Below, one piece after another: positions 25,240 through 36,443 of a DNA stretch of 64,000 nucleotides. Location of the stretch: positions 8,691,501 to 8,755,500 of the forward strand of contig JAQMRL010000011.1 in the NCBI GenBank assembly GCA_035578175.1, in the 5' to 3' direction. Under the pieces are notes generated by a model. The model was not told where the DNA came from, did no database searches, and saw only the letters and a list, made by a program, of their open reading frames with translations. This DNA comes from Catonia carolina. Lineage: Eukaryota > Arthropoda > Insecta > Hemiptera > Achilidae. How positions within the stretch are numbered: the stretch's first letter is position 1; each line of letters opens with the position of its first letter. Made by a program: the position numbers and the translations under genes.

Positions 25240-26299
25240 TTTTTATTTATATACAATTCTTTCGTATAAGATTAATCAAACTTAGCGGGAATTAATTTAA
25301 AGTTACAAATAAACTTCACATTTCTTTTGCGGAAATCTTTAAAAGAATAATGTTATCTTATTTTCCTATTCATAGTGATTTTTATTTCTTTAACCCGAAA
25401 CGAACGAAATTGAAATTTTCACATTTCCGGTTTTTTGCAAATTATAAAAATTCAGAGTTTTCTGCATCCAACAATATAGGTATAATTTTTTTGGGGTTTT
25501 GCAGTTTTTTTTTAAATTAAAAATATGTTGAATCCTTACATTATTTTTTAAACGTTACCATTTGCATAACATCTCTATTTTTTTGAATGACAACAGAAAA
25601 ATACATAATTTCTATTTTGTGTGATATATTTTGTTTTAAAACTAAGTTAACACCAGACCATCTGTGAATATAACATATTAACCTCTGAACTGTAAAAAAA
25701 TGACACATTGAATTATATAACGTATAATTGTGTTCTCTTTAGTTTTTTCTTGTTTCCCGTAAATAGCAATTTTTGACAGATAAGGAACATTTTCTCAGCC
25801 AACTGTGTATAGATTTTAATGAAATTTTTGCACAGCCTTTCATACCGTAATTTCAATGAACTGAGTTAATATTACAGTAAAATAATATCTTGAAATATTT
25901 ATTTTTCACTTCAATAGGCAAAAAGTTATGATTTTAAAAAATGGTAATTTCATTAAAATGTCTTATCTTCTAACAATATATCAAGATGCTATTAACTCAG
26001 TGGGTGTAGAATAGCCTGAAAAGTAACCACAAGAAAATTGGCCAGGATAACTCTAACAGTTTTTGAGAAAACGTTCCTTACATTAACATTACGGAGATAG
26101 GCCTTTCGGGTCGCCTTAAATAAACACATTTATATTGGCAATGATGTTAAAATCTTTGTAGCATAATGTTTAGTGGTAATAAATTGAAATTTATTTTTTT
26201 TCATTTAATATTTGAAATTGTATTATTCGCTTGGTAATTAGCAATTGTATTGGGTTATGGAATAGTATTATTGGGTTTAAAAGTGTTTTAACAGACTAT
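25240..26299. other. AT-rich DNA, nothing recognised
   Basis: No supported ORF or repeat. Confidence 0.45.
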
Positions 26300-26368
26300 A
26301 TTCGGAAATCAAACCCCAGATCTTCCGCTTTGTAGTTAAGCTTTCTAAACACTGCGCCACCGAGGTTG
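26300..26368 (-). repeat. SINE-D head fragment
   Basis: Sense strand reads 'aacctcggtggcgcagtgtt' followed by a box-B-like 'ggggtttgatttcc'. It is the tRNA-like head only, without the shared tail. Confidence 0.55.
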
Positions 26369-26484
26369 TTTCTATTCTTATTCATCTGTAACTTATTATA
26401 TTTTTATTTGTTTTAATTCTGATAATTCAGTCTTAAATTGATCTGTTTGTTTTGTTTCCGTACAACTATAATAATTAAAATACC

Positions 26485-26652
26485 TTTTATTTATGTATTA
26501 ATGTCACATCAACAGTTCTGTCATTAGCGACTACGGTGAGATATGTGTCAGTGGGTTTTACCTTGTAAAAGTTTCAAGATCCTGGGTGGGAATCGAACCC
26601 AGGACCTCCACGTGGTAGGCTAGTGCGCTAACACTATGCTACGGAGGCGGCC
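26485..26652 (-). repeat. tRNA-derived SINE-D, complete
   Basis: In sense the head begins 'tggccgcctccgtagcatag' with box B 'gggttcgattcccaccc'. It continues with 'ttttacaaggtaaaaccca' and a tail ending in 'gatgtgacattaat'. The head resembles a tRNA with an intact T-arm-like box B but lacks a good acceptor pairing, so it is a SINE and not a tRNA gene. Confidence 0.75.
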
Positions 26653-28020
26653 AATGAACTTCAGTTCAGATTATTTTGTGTAGTAATTTTGGTGTTATGA
26701 ATTTTTAATATTTGACAACCTACTTTTTAAATTGTAAAGAAACTGAACAAAGAAAACTAAATATGAATAAGGATAATTTTATTTTTTTCCTACGGTTTTT
26801 ACGTAATGCTGGGAAATTCATCCTCATTGATAAAAGAAAACTTAAAAGATAAGTTTATTCGCGGAGAATATCCAATTTCCTGGAATTCACCTCTACTCGT
26901 TTACGCTTATCAGCGGACAATGAACGCAACAAAGCCTGTTCCTGCTACCGGCTTATCACTCAGTAAAATTCCCTCAGGATCTTGCCACATTGTTACCAGC
27001 TTGTACCCGGTTTCTTCCCACTGAGAAATCCTCCATATCGTTCCTTGTAATGCTATTCTCTAGTAAATCTGTACCCACAGTAATTTGTTGTCTAACGTGC
27101 ATTCGAATCCCTGTGGATTATCATTGTGTGTTAAACATAACCAGCATAACCAAGATGCATTACAGAAAATGCATTTCAGTATTTTTTATCTTTTATTGTA
27201 TTTCATAAATAACTTGGAAGCGGTAAGTAACGACTTTAGAACATACATTTATGTATATATTTTATAATAAGATAAATTTTATTTTCTCTAGGTACTAAAA
27301 GAAGTTTCTTAAGAGCGTAAGAATGGAATATTCTTTTAAAATATAAATTGGATTCTAGACAGCTCATTAATCAGTCTACTTCTAGTACTTAAATATTAAA
27401 AATATGGTTTAGTTTTACATTACTTTCAACAATTCTGATTATTATCTAATTAAATTTAAACAAAATTACATTTAAATTATATTTCTATCAAAATAACAAT
27501 AAGATTAACTTTTACTCGTAAAATATAAATAATTAATCTTAAGAATATTTGAGTGAATGAAAGTGCTATGTGACATTTTTTTGAAACGTAGATTTCATGA
27601 TTGATGAATATTACAAGCATTTTAAGTTATTTTAGTGGCATAGAATGCTCTATTTCAACAATTTAAGAAAATACTAGAAGATCAAGGGGGTATGTACCAT
27701 TATAATTTTGTTTTTTATAGAATAATGGGCTAAAGATCACCTTGTTTCTCTAGAATAGACGACATTACAATTTTAGAGTGGTAGCTAACTCTAGCAATAA
27801 ACATTAAACAACATCAATAAAGCTGTCATTAAGAATTTCTTTAAAAAATTCTCTAATGAAAAACTTTGTCTTCTATTATTGAAATAGCCTACGTTCATCT
27901 ATTTTCAAAGGAAACAGAATTTTTGTAGATGAAGGATTTATATGCAGAGAAAGTTATAAGAAATCTGATATAGAAGAATAATAATGAATAGAAAAATTTG
28001 AAGAGTTTTTAATTCGTAGA
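26653..28020. other. AT-rich DNA, nothing recognised
   Basis: Three overlapping ORFs of 60-72 codons at 26806-27267 lie in different frames of the same strand and have no recognisable domain. I do not support a gene. Confidence 0.45.
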
Positions 28021-29302
28021 CCGTATTTTTACTCCTGTATGCCGCGCACATTTTATACCTGAAATTGAAGCCCAACAATGGCGTGCGCGGCATGCACGAG
28101 TTAATCTAATTTAGAAAAATACCGGACATTTTACAAGATCAAGTGAGCGCTATGCACGAGAAAATGACGTCATGTACGAGAAGACAAAGACGTCCAGTTG
28201 GGACGTATAGTATGATTTGTCTATAGCGCATGTTTGTTCTGTTCAATCAGTCCCTTATTTCTAGGAATTTCTCAACTTTCAGGGAATCGTGCAGTAGGTA
28301 GAAAATACAATGTACGAGACTGCAAAGAACAAACTGCAGAATTGTTTGCGAAATCGCACTGCATTTCGTGGTTAACAGGCAAAATATCCAGAAGTTGAAG
28401 AACGGTTGCAGGACTACGTAAAAAGTAACAGACAATTCTGTTATGCAGTGTTAACAGAAATATGTCAATTAAAAGCTATTGAAATCGCAAAAGAGCTGAA
28501 CATAGAAAAGTTTAAGGTAAGCAGAGGTTGGGTGCAACAGTTTTACAACAGGCATAAATTTTCAATCAGGCGGTAAAGTTCGATCTGTCAAAGTTTGCCA
28601 GTTACCTATGCGGATGAAGTGGCCCGGTTTCAGCGGCACATTATCACACTTCTAGAGAAGAATTCTTTTCTCTAAGTCAAATCGATAATGCTGACTAGAC
28701 ACCTGTCTTTTTCGATATGCCACTTGATATTACAGATGAAAGTAAGGTACACAAATGTGTACCTATTTAACAATGGCAAAGAAAAGTAGTGTTGCACAGT
28801 TATGCTGATGGTATTAGCTGAAGGCAAGAAACTCCCATCCTTAATTTTTTTCAAAAGAAAAACTCTTTCAAAAGGAATAAACTTTCCTCGGGGCATTATA
28901 ATGAGAGCACCAGAAAAAGGCTGGGTGGACAACTCTCTGGTCATGGATTGAATAAAATTATGTATGGGAAAAACGTGCTGGCGCTCTCTTACGTTTACGT
29001 AATATGTTAGTTCTTGATAGTTTTTGTGGCCATACTACGTAGAACATAAAGGAACGTCTACGTAAAGGAAACACTGACACAGCCATCATCTCTGGATGTG
29101 CATCACTGCTGCAGTTCTTAGATGTCTGGATCAATCAGCCTTTAACTATCCCCCCTAAGGTGATCATACAGTGAATGGATGGAAACGGCAGTGTACAAAA
29201 ATTACGCTAATTTTCTTATAAAAATATTTTTCCCTCAAAGCATTACATCAAAATCGGGATGCGCCGCTTACACGAGGGCGCAGCATACACGAGTAAATAC
29301 GG
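28021..29302 (+). mobile_element. Tigger/pogo-type DNA transposon, complete ends, dead transposase
   Basis: Terminal inverted repeats bound a 1282-bp element: left CCGTATTTTTACTCCTGTA, right (read inwards) CCGTATTTACTCGTGTATGC. A TA follows the right end; the left flank reads GA, a probable mutated TA. Plus-strand translation in patched frames gives an N-terminal CENP-B/Tc5-like part (PEVEERLQDYVKSNRQF, EIAKELNIEKFKVSRGWVQQ) and a DDE-type core reading HSYADGIS, then a GWVDNSLVMDW stretch and LLQFLDVWINQPL, as in Tigger/jerky proteins (usual 'LQPLDVsvNkPFK'). Stops and frameshifts are numerous and the expected catalytic D in the 'LVLDsFrgH' stretch sits in a broken frame. It acts, if ever, by TA-targeted cut and paste. 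Confidence 0.85.
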
Positions 29303-31218
29303 TATAATTTTTCGTAAACAAACAATAAGTAAGTACCAAAGTAAAATCAATCAACAAACTCTCAAAAAGTTGGGAGCCTTAGATTTTTGACCGCATTTTC
29401 CTCAAAACTATATATTTTTAACATAACTCTTCAGCCGCTAAGGTCTTGATTTATCAAAATAAAAATAAATATTCAATATAAGGGTAAACTATGGAAAATG
29501 AAATTGAATGAACAAAAATCACACTACTTTACGTTGACACTTTGTTGAAAAACTTTTCCATCTGAAAACTATGATAATCACCCAATACCTCGGAACTTAA
29601 CATTAACGACCTAGTAAGCTTAACCTAGAAAGACCTAGTATCTTAACTGACATGAAAAATTTGTCAGTTTGTTTTTTTTTGCACTTCCGGAAACCGATTT
29701 AATTTGATACCTTGGCCTGTATATCGACAGACGCTTGATCTGAACCAGGCATGTACAAATAAAAACTGACAACACAATAAATAAAAATAACTACCTATTT
29801 TACTTGAAATAGGAAAGATCAAACTCCTATTGCACCTAAAGCTAAAGGTATACAAATTTTTCCTGAAACAATCTGGATTTACGGTGCCCAAATTTACGAC
29901 GAAGCATTCCAAAAATGAATCCAACGATCTCAAATCACATTACTTAGAGAAAAAAACGGGTGCATCCTTTAACGTTAACAATCACATACTGCACAATAAT
30001 TTATACGTTCCAAACACCAACAACACATTTTATCACGTTTAATCATAGTTCAAATACAAACTTGAACATCATAAAATTGAACTCATTAGAACATTCATTC
30101 TAAAACTTACCTGGAAATCCTTAACGAAGATTAAAATAGAGATATCATAGCGCAATATTTCTAAATTATATTAACTTTTTATTTATTTAGCGTCATAAAA
30201 AATAATCTTTTGTCGGGGTGATATATTAATTTGGGGCGGTCCACTGAATGTAATAACACCATTTACATTTTACAAAACATCATCAGATTCACTGGTTGTG
30301 TTTTTACAGCAGAGATAAAATAAACCAAGTTAAACAATTTTGTTTTTATAATGTAGAATAAAAAATAATAAAAATATTTTCCTTTATTAAAATATATTAA
30401 TACAGTAATCAAACAGTGTAATAAACAACATAAGCAGTACTGCTTTCGGGGATACAAAACCTTTCATTTCGTTATGTTATAACAGAATAAATTGCAATTT
30501 ATAAAACGCCTTCTAGCTATGCTTTGGCAACACAGACGTGAAATAGAGCTTATCCTTCTGAGCGCGTTTACCAACCATCCTTTGTTAGAAAATATAGTTA
30601 TTAATTTCGTTCTTATTACTACCGTTTACAAATCAACTCATTATACTTTTTGTTAAATTAATGTTTACTTTGTTGTAAACGTAATTTAAGTAAAAATAAA
30701 GTATGAAAGTGAAGAAAAAAAAAATAAATTTTAAAACAGTGCAAATACTTCTAGGTTTACTTTGGTAATCTTTTATCAGTCACCTTTTATAATTAAAGTA
30801 GGAATATATTTCTTCACTTTTTCTCTAAATTTTTGTACTTATTTTTATATTTGAAAAGAACAAGCTACAAATTCATCCTTAATTCTTTAAAAATTACGTG
30901 AAAAATTGCGATATAACCTTGAGCAAACTTGTAGATCTTAAGTTTCCTGAAAATTAAGCAATAATTCGTTGAAACGTAATGAAAATTCCAATAATTCCAA
31001 TAATTTTTGTGAATTTATATAAGGATAATTTAAACGTATTCAACAATAATATTATTACATCTGAAGTATAAAGAAACTGTTCCTCAATTTTGTTCTTAAT
31101 TTTGATATTTGAAGGGAAGATTCTCTGGAGCTGCGGTATTAAAAGACTGAAAGGGTAGCCTCATCCCTCTTACGTAATTAAAGCAAGCAGATACATTTTA
31201 CTGTACAGATATGGGTTT
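29303..31218. other. AT-rich DNA, nothing recognised
   Basis: ORFs at 29664-29933 (-), 29830-30042 (+) and 30263-30457 (-) are below 90 codons, overlap one another and show no domain. I see no supported gene. Confidence 0.45.
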
Positions 31219-31414
31219 CCAGATCCTGTGGTGAATGAAGTGAAGATGTTATTTACAGGGTGGAAAGTAGATGCTTTTTAGAGGGCCTGGCATGCTGACA
31301 AGCATATTCTTTCAACTCTGTGAAGAAGGTAATAGTAAACTACCTCACTCCTCGTTTTTACTTAGTATAACCTCTACAGGTTCAAATCAGCCTTTCGGTT
31401 GTTGACCTAAACAA
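31219..31414 (+). repeat. SINE-B, 5'-truncated
   Basis: Starts at 'ccagatcctgtggtgaatga' and runs to 'ctttcggttgttgacctaaac', which is the 3' half of the element. Confidence 0.82.
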
Positions 31415-32484
31415 GAACAATCTTACTTTACCTTTTAAAAACATTGTCATGTTGTAAAAAACGTACTATATTTTATTTAAATTTATAACAGTTGCATTTT
31501 CCATTGACGTTACACTTAGAAAACGTTTCCTTAATTTTAAGATTGGAAATCTTTTGGCAATGCCACCGAGAAAATAATCATCAAGTTCTGGTTACAAAAA
31601 TATTTCCGAATGTTGTGATTTTGTAGAGAAACATTACAATATCAGTTTAATTGGTGTACAGCTTTATTTGCACCAAATCATGTAGACATTAAATACCTAA
31701 GGTTTGAGTCAAATGCTACGAAGCTCGACTTTCTTAAAACCTTTCATTTTATTGTCCGTTCAAAAAGTTATTTATTTATTGTCGTAAGTTAATTTGAAAA
31801 CTGAGTTCTGAAAATAAATAGTCATGACATTAATTCTTTGAGTTTTATTACAAAAAAGCCATTATTTCCTGCTTTCAGGGCTCACACTTGTTTATTAAAT
31901 TTGATTTAGTGTACGAATGAATTTATCTGAAAAAAAATACATAAACTTAAAATGAAAACGTAGAGCTAGTACATTTGAGTAATAAAACAGACAGACCATA
32001 TTATTATCTGACAGGAAGGTAGAACTACATACCGATTATTAGTGATAACTTTTCAGTAAAAATAAAATAAAGATTATGACTGGAAAATGTCAATACTTAT
32101 GTTTGCAAAAAAAGCAAGGAGAAATGATATAAAAATTTTATATCATGATTTACTCCGTCGATTTATGAAATGTAGTTTAAGAATTTTATTATTTACTGAA
32201 ATTGTTGAGAATAAAGCAGTAATCTTTAATAAATACTACAAGACACGTGCATTTTACGTTTTAGTCATTCTATAATGCATAACCATTCTAAATAAATAAG
32301 TAATTTTGTCAAATGGTAAAACGTTACTTTAAAAGTCCTATTAGTTTTTCCAACTTTTACTTCACTCTGCCCGGAGAATAATTTTAAGAATATTAATGCC
32401 ATTTGTCAGAATTTTCGGCCTTTGGTACGTAAATAAATTTTATTGCTTTAAAACAGATATTTTTTTGTTCCTTAAAATCAAGTG
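31415..32484. other. AT-rich DNA, nothing recognised
   Basis: No supported gene; the 62-codon ORF at 32087-32275 has no domain. Confidence 0.45.
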
Positions 32485-32875
32485 TTGCCCATAATGGGTA
32501 GGTGGAGTGTTAAATTAATTGCACTCGATCTGTTGGTTCCAGGGCTACAAAAAATAGTTCTGTTTCTTATCACATAGTCAGCCAATTATGAGACTGAACT
32601 ATTGAAGAACAGAAGAGGTAGATGTGTAAAGACACTAGTCAGAGTTATTTCCTCTGAGAGTAATGAATTTAACTATACAGCCAGACCCTGTGGTGAATGA
32701 AGTGAAGGTGTCATTTGCTGGGTGGAAAGTGGTTGCTTTTTGGAGGGCTTGGTATGCTGATAAGCATATTCTTTCAACTCAGTGAGGAAGGCAATAGTAA
32801 ACCACCTCACTCCTCGTTTTTACTTAGTAAAACCTCTAGAAGTTCAAACCAGCCCTTCGGCTGTTGACCTAAACA
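32485..32875 (+). repeat. SINE-B, full length
   Basis: Runs from 'ttgcccataatgggtaggtg' to 'ctgttgacctaaaca'. It is one of the least rearranged copies and a good reference for the family. Confidence 0.88.
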
Positions 32876-34699
32876 ACAAAAGTGGTTAAAGTTCGAATGC
32901 TTACTTCTCCTAGGTTCACTTACAAAGCACACATACAGAAATTTAGAACTGTGGGTTCTTGGTAACGTATTGCGTACGATGTAATACGTATTGCTGTAGG
33001 GTAGATACATTTATGTCCTTAGAAACAAGTGGTCGGAATTTCCTTTAAGTTTTCTGTTCAACCTCTAAGAAACTGATGGGCTTAATCTCAGCTCTCTTAA
33101 GTTATCGGGGTTAGAGAATTAGCGATGAGTGAATGAATAAACGATTCAGTCAGCGAGGGATTTTTAAGTTTATCCATAAATACCAGTGAGTTAAATTCTT
33201 TGTTTAACTCAAAAATAAAAGTGGAAACACTACAAGAGAAAATACGTTACATTTTTCTTTGTAACACATAACCGGTTATAAGGAGTAACATGTTCAATTT
33301 CAAAAAAGTAAAGAATACTAAGAAAGTATGAAGAAAAATTGAGATGATTTAATACGGTGGTAAGATTTTTCTTTTGGTGTAAAAAGACAAAAGAGAGGCT
33401 ACACAGGGACTAAGAGAAGCTTCCTGTAGGATCGGCAACATGTGGGCTAACATATGAAACAATTTGGGAGAGCCGCATTATGTGTTATATTTCAAATAAA
33501 AAAGAGAACTGTTGAGTAAGCTGAAAGGAAACAAAAGAATAAGTGTCTGGTAAAGGTGTAAAGATGTGTGTGTAAGGATGATTCAGATAAAGAAGGGCCA
33601 CAAAAAGAGAAACGAGTGGCGTCAGAGTATGGGTAAAATACTTGGAAGACTTGTAATGAGCAGTCTCGGTGTTATGGTTTCCATGGTGACGACCCAGGGG
33701 ATTCCCGCTTGATCTTATGTTGGCATCATTGTCTCTCTTTGGTTTCATATATATAACATTATGTAAGGGAGTCTTGAACCCATCTCTAACTTGTTGGATT
33801 CTTTTATTAAAAGTTTCTTGAACCGGAAAGAGAATCAAATTTTAAAAATTTATAGTTGATATAAAATAGCGTAGCATATTTTATTAGTTTATAATAACCA
33901 GCTGACCATTCAAGGATAAAATTCACGTATACTGCATGATTTGTGTTCAGATTAACGTTAGTTCTCTCTTTTGTTTTCATCACATATTAGCTGGTAACAT
34001 ACAAATACAGACCTTAAACCAAACGGAGTTAATTATATTTATTTGCATATAAATCTGCACTAAACAAAAGTCTAAAATTATTCTAAACGCAGATTTTGAA
34101 AACGATTATATTGTTATTCAATCCCTTTCATCAGCTGTTCAAACCAAACTTTTAGCCACTTATTCTAAAATGTTAGATTAGTTCATAAAAACATGCTTTG
34201 GCCAAATTATATCTTGCCCTGCCTTTTTGCACGTGGTAAATATATGAGAAGAACATTCAAAAAGATTTTATGAGATAATTTGGAAATCCCCGACTGAACT
34301 ACATTTATTTATTTTTTTTATGGAAAATTTTAAAAACACTCTGCAGGAGTGTTTTAACAGTGTTTTTTTTTTGCAGAACAGCATTTAAATATGTAACGGC
34401 ATTAAAGTGTCCAATAAAATAAATGATGAATATAAAGTTTCACTATTCTGAGAATCCGTTTATTCGTTCTTCACCTCCAAGACGTGCTTCTAATAAAAAG
34501 ATGGCGTGATGTTGGAACAAAAAACAGTTTCAACAAAAATCTTACACTTTTTTTAAATACTGCAAATAATTTAAAATATATACTGTAAATAATTAATTGG
34601 ACTGTATTATATTAAATTTTTCTTTTGGAATTTCTGTATTTTCGTTTATTCCATTAAACAGTCGTAAAAATTCGTTATATTCATTTTCTCTATCAAATC
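32876..34699. other. Mostly unassigned; one 117-codon ORF of doubtful status
   Basis: The minus-strand ORF at 33485-33838 is one of the longest in the window, but its translation has no recognisable domain or signal and no splice context that I trust, so I do not call it a gene. A short perfect hairpin, AAACACTC-tgcag-GAGTGTTT, lies near 34334-34354. Confidence 0.4.
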
Positions 34700-34794
34700 T
34701 GAAAGTATGACTACGTGTTTCGGAATTTCGCCTATCCGAAATCGGGTCCGCCTCCCAATGTTTCGGTTAAGCGGGGTTTTACAGTATATACAAT
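34700..34794. mobile_element. Right terminus of a Tigger/pogo-type element
   Basis: Read inwards from 34794 the sequence is CTGTAAAACCCCGCTTAACC, continuing with a C/G-rich 'cggacccgatttcggatagg' block, and is followed outside by TA. This resembles the long C-rich termini of Tigger-like elements. I could not find a matching left terminus or a transposase, so this is a solo end. Confidence 0.5.
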
Positions 34795-34957
34795 AGGAGT
34801 ATAGATAGGGGTATAAAAAGCAGTAACCAAGTGTGTAATAGTGTGTCTTGAGAATATACCGGGTGTCCCACGAAGAGGTTGCTATTTTTGAATTAATATG
34901 CCGGACGTATTACACACTCTACAGACTGGATAATAAATAGATATGTTTTCTCTTCCC

Positions 34958-35237
34958 AATGGTACCATCAGGAGCATGGATCGAAAATGTCAAAGAAGAC
35001 ATGATTGAACTCGGATTAATATTCGATGATTTAGAAAATAAAACAGAAATATTAAAAATTTTAAGAAATAAGGAAATCAGATTTAAAAGAAAATCAGATG
35101 AAAGAACAAACCCGAACAAGAAGAAACCAGTTGTTTCAGTGGAAGTTTGGCTAGCAAGATCAGCTCGAATGAAAGAATACTGGCAGAACATCAAGCTAAA
35201 GAATATGCAAAGGAAGACGCTTTCTAAATTTGGCTAA
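34958..35237 (+). mobile_element. LINE ORF2 C-terminal fragment
   Basis: A 92-codon open frame ending in TAA at 35235-35237. Its translation contains GAWIENVKEDMIELGLIFDD followed by basic sequence and ARSARMKEYWQNIKLKNM. The W-x-E-x-V-x-x-D-M-x-x-L-G layout is the usual tail after the RT domain in endonuclease/RT LINEs. The 'RMKEYW' part parallels 'RFKKMWAKRKEAM' in the relic at 59030-59830, so I assign both to related LINEs. The start Met is arbitrary; the true element was 5'-truncated. Confidence 0.6.
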
Positions 35238-35264
35238 AGTGATCAATTGTGGTCATAAAAGACA

Positions 35265-35304
35265 AAAAAAGTAGATATGTAATTTTTTACATATCTACTT
35301 TTTT
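35265..35304. other. Perfect 18-bp hairpin
   Basis: Left arm AAAAAAGTAGATATGTAA (35265-35282), four-T loop, right arm TTACATATCTACTTTTTT (35287-35304). It lies about 27 bases after the stop codon of the LINE fragment, so it may belong to that element's 3' UTR. No other copy seen here. Confidence 0.8.
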
Positions 35305-35524
35305 AAGTACAAAAAAGTACCTTCGAGTTTCATTAGCTTATAATTAATAAAAAAAAAAATGGTGGAATAAGAAAATAATATCAAAAATGAACAATAATCT
35401 TGTGGATAAAACCACTTATATTTACAACAGGATTCAAATAGAAAAAAACAGCTGTTTTTGCCATTCCAAATCAATCAGCTTATTTTGTGAACTCACAACA
35501 ATGAAGCAAATAATATATATATAT

Positions 35525-36443
35525 TTTTTTGTCTTCAATAACTTTATTTGCAACAGCTATATACTAAGATACAACGAGCAAATTTGATAAAAGTAAAGAA
35601 AGGTGACAAGTGATACCTATTGGTATATGTTCTATGAAATAAAGTTCATGATACATGAATGATAAAAAACATCATTACAGGAAAAAAGAAGAAAGTAATA
35701 AAAAAATAAAATAAAATAAATCACTTTATAGATCTTGGGCCCATTGACGTTTCAACCTGCGTTGCGGTTTAACTGGTAGTGATGCATCCAATAGTTAGGT
35801 GATCAATTCGTTGGGGTGATCATGCCCTGTGAAAACACTGTAGCCGGACTTAATTACTTCACTTATAAACGGAATATTAAGGTCATCATGTAAAATTTTT
35901 GTTGTTGACATAAAAAGGTGCGCAGATTATTAAACGTAGGAATTTTGACTGAAAGGCTTGTAATTTTTGTAGGTTGTTCAGTTTAGCTGAGCCATAAATT
36001 TGTAGCCCATAGGTCTATATTGGTTTAAAGTAAACTTTGTATAGTAATAGTTTAAGTTTTAGAGTCAGTGAAGAGCGGCGTCCAAGTAGTCGGAATAGTT
36101 CTTTCAGTTTGGAGTTCAAAGTCAGTCTTTTGAGTTTTGTATGACTCGCCCAGTTGAGTCTCTTGTCAAGGAGAAGTCCAAGGTTTTTAACTTTTTGTCG
36201 TTGTGGTATCGGTTTATTGTCGAGAAATAATTGAGGACATTCGCCTTTCCGGAGAGAAAAAGTGACGTGCACTGATTTTGAACTGTTGAATTGGATCCTC
36301 CAGATTTTTAACCAATAATTTAAAAAGCTGATGTGACTGTAATTATTACTCACTGCTTCTGGCTTTACATCAGAAGAAAGGATGACTGTATCGACAGAAT
36401 AAGTAGCTAATGTGGTGTTGCAGATGCAGGTAGATCTGATGTG
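35525..36443 (-). mobile_element. Jockey-like LINE, 3' third, dead RT
   Basis: Read on the minus strand. RT motif C appears as LATYSVDTVILSSDVKPE where the family has Y-A-D-D, so the first catalytic Asp of the pair is lost. Next come the usual NWLKIWRIQFNSSKSVHVTF, VKNLGLLLDKRLNWASHT, TYGLQIYGSAK and FQSKFLRLI blocks. A ~230-bp 3' UTR matches the element at 8237-8641 and ends in a poly-A (T-run at 35525 on plus). The frame is open from 36353 to 36015 and broken after that. The 5' end is truncated near 36443. Confidence 0.85.

Noticed and set aside
26560..26652. tRNA gene on the minus strand
   Set aside because: Good box B but part of a dispersed SINE-D with body and tail; no consistent acceptor stem pairing.
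28672..28944. 90-codon minus ORF
   Set aside because: Lies antisense to the decayed Tigger/pogo transposase that reads on the plus strand.
33485..33838. 117-codon minus-strand ORF as a gene
   Set aside because: No recognisable domain, signal peptide or splice context; His/Thr/Ser-rich translation typical of chance ORFs in AT-rich DNA.
34959..35237. 92-codon ORF as an independent host gene
   Set aside because: Its W-x-E-x-V-x-x-D-M-x-x-L-G layout and basic tail fit a LINE ORF2 C terminus, with a related relic at 59030-59830.
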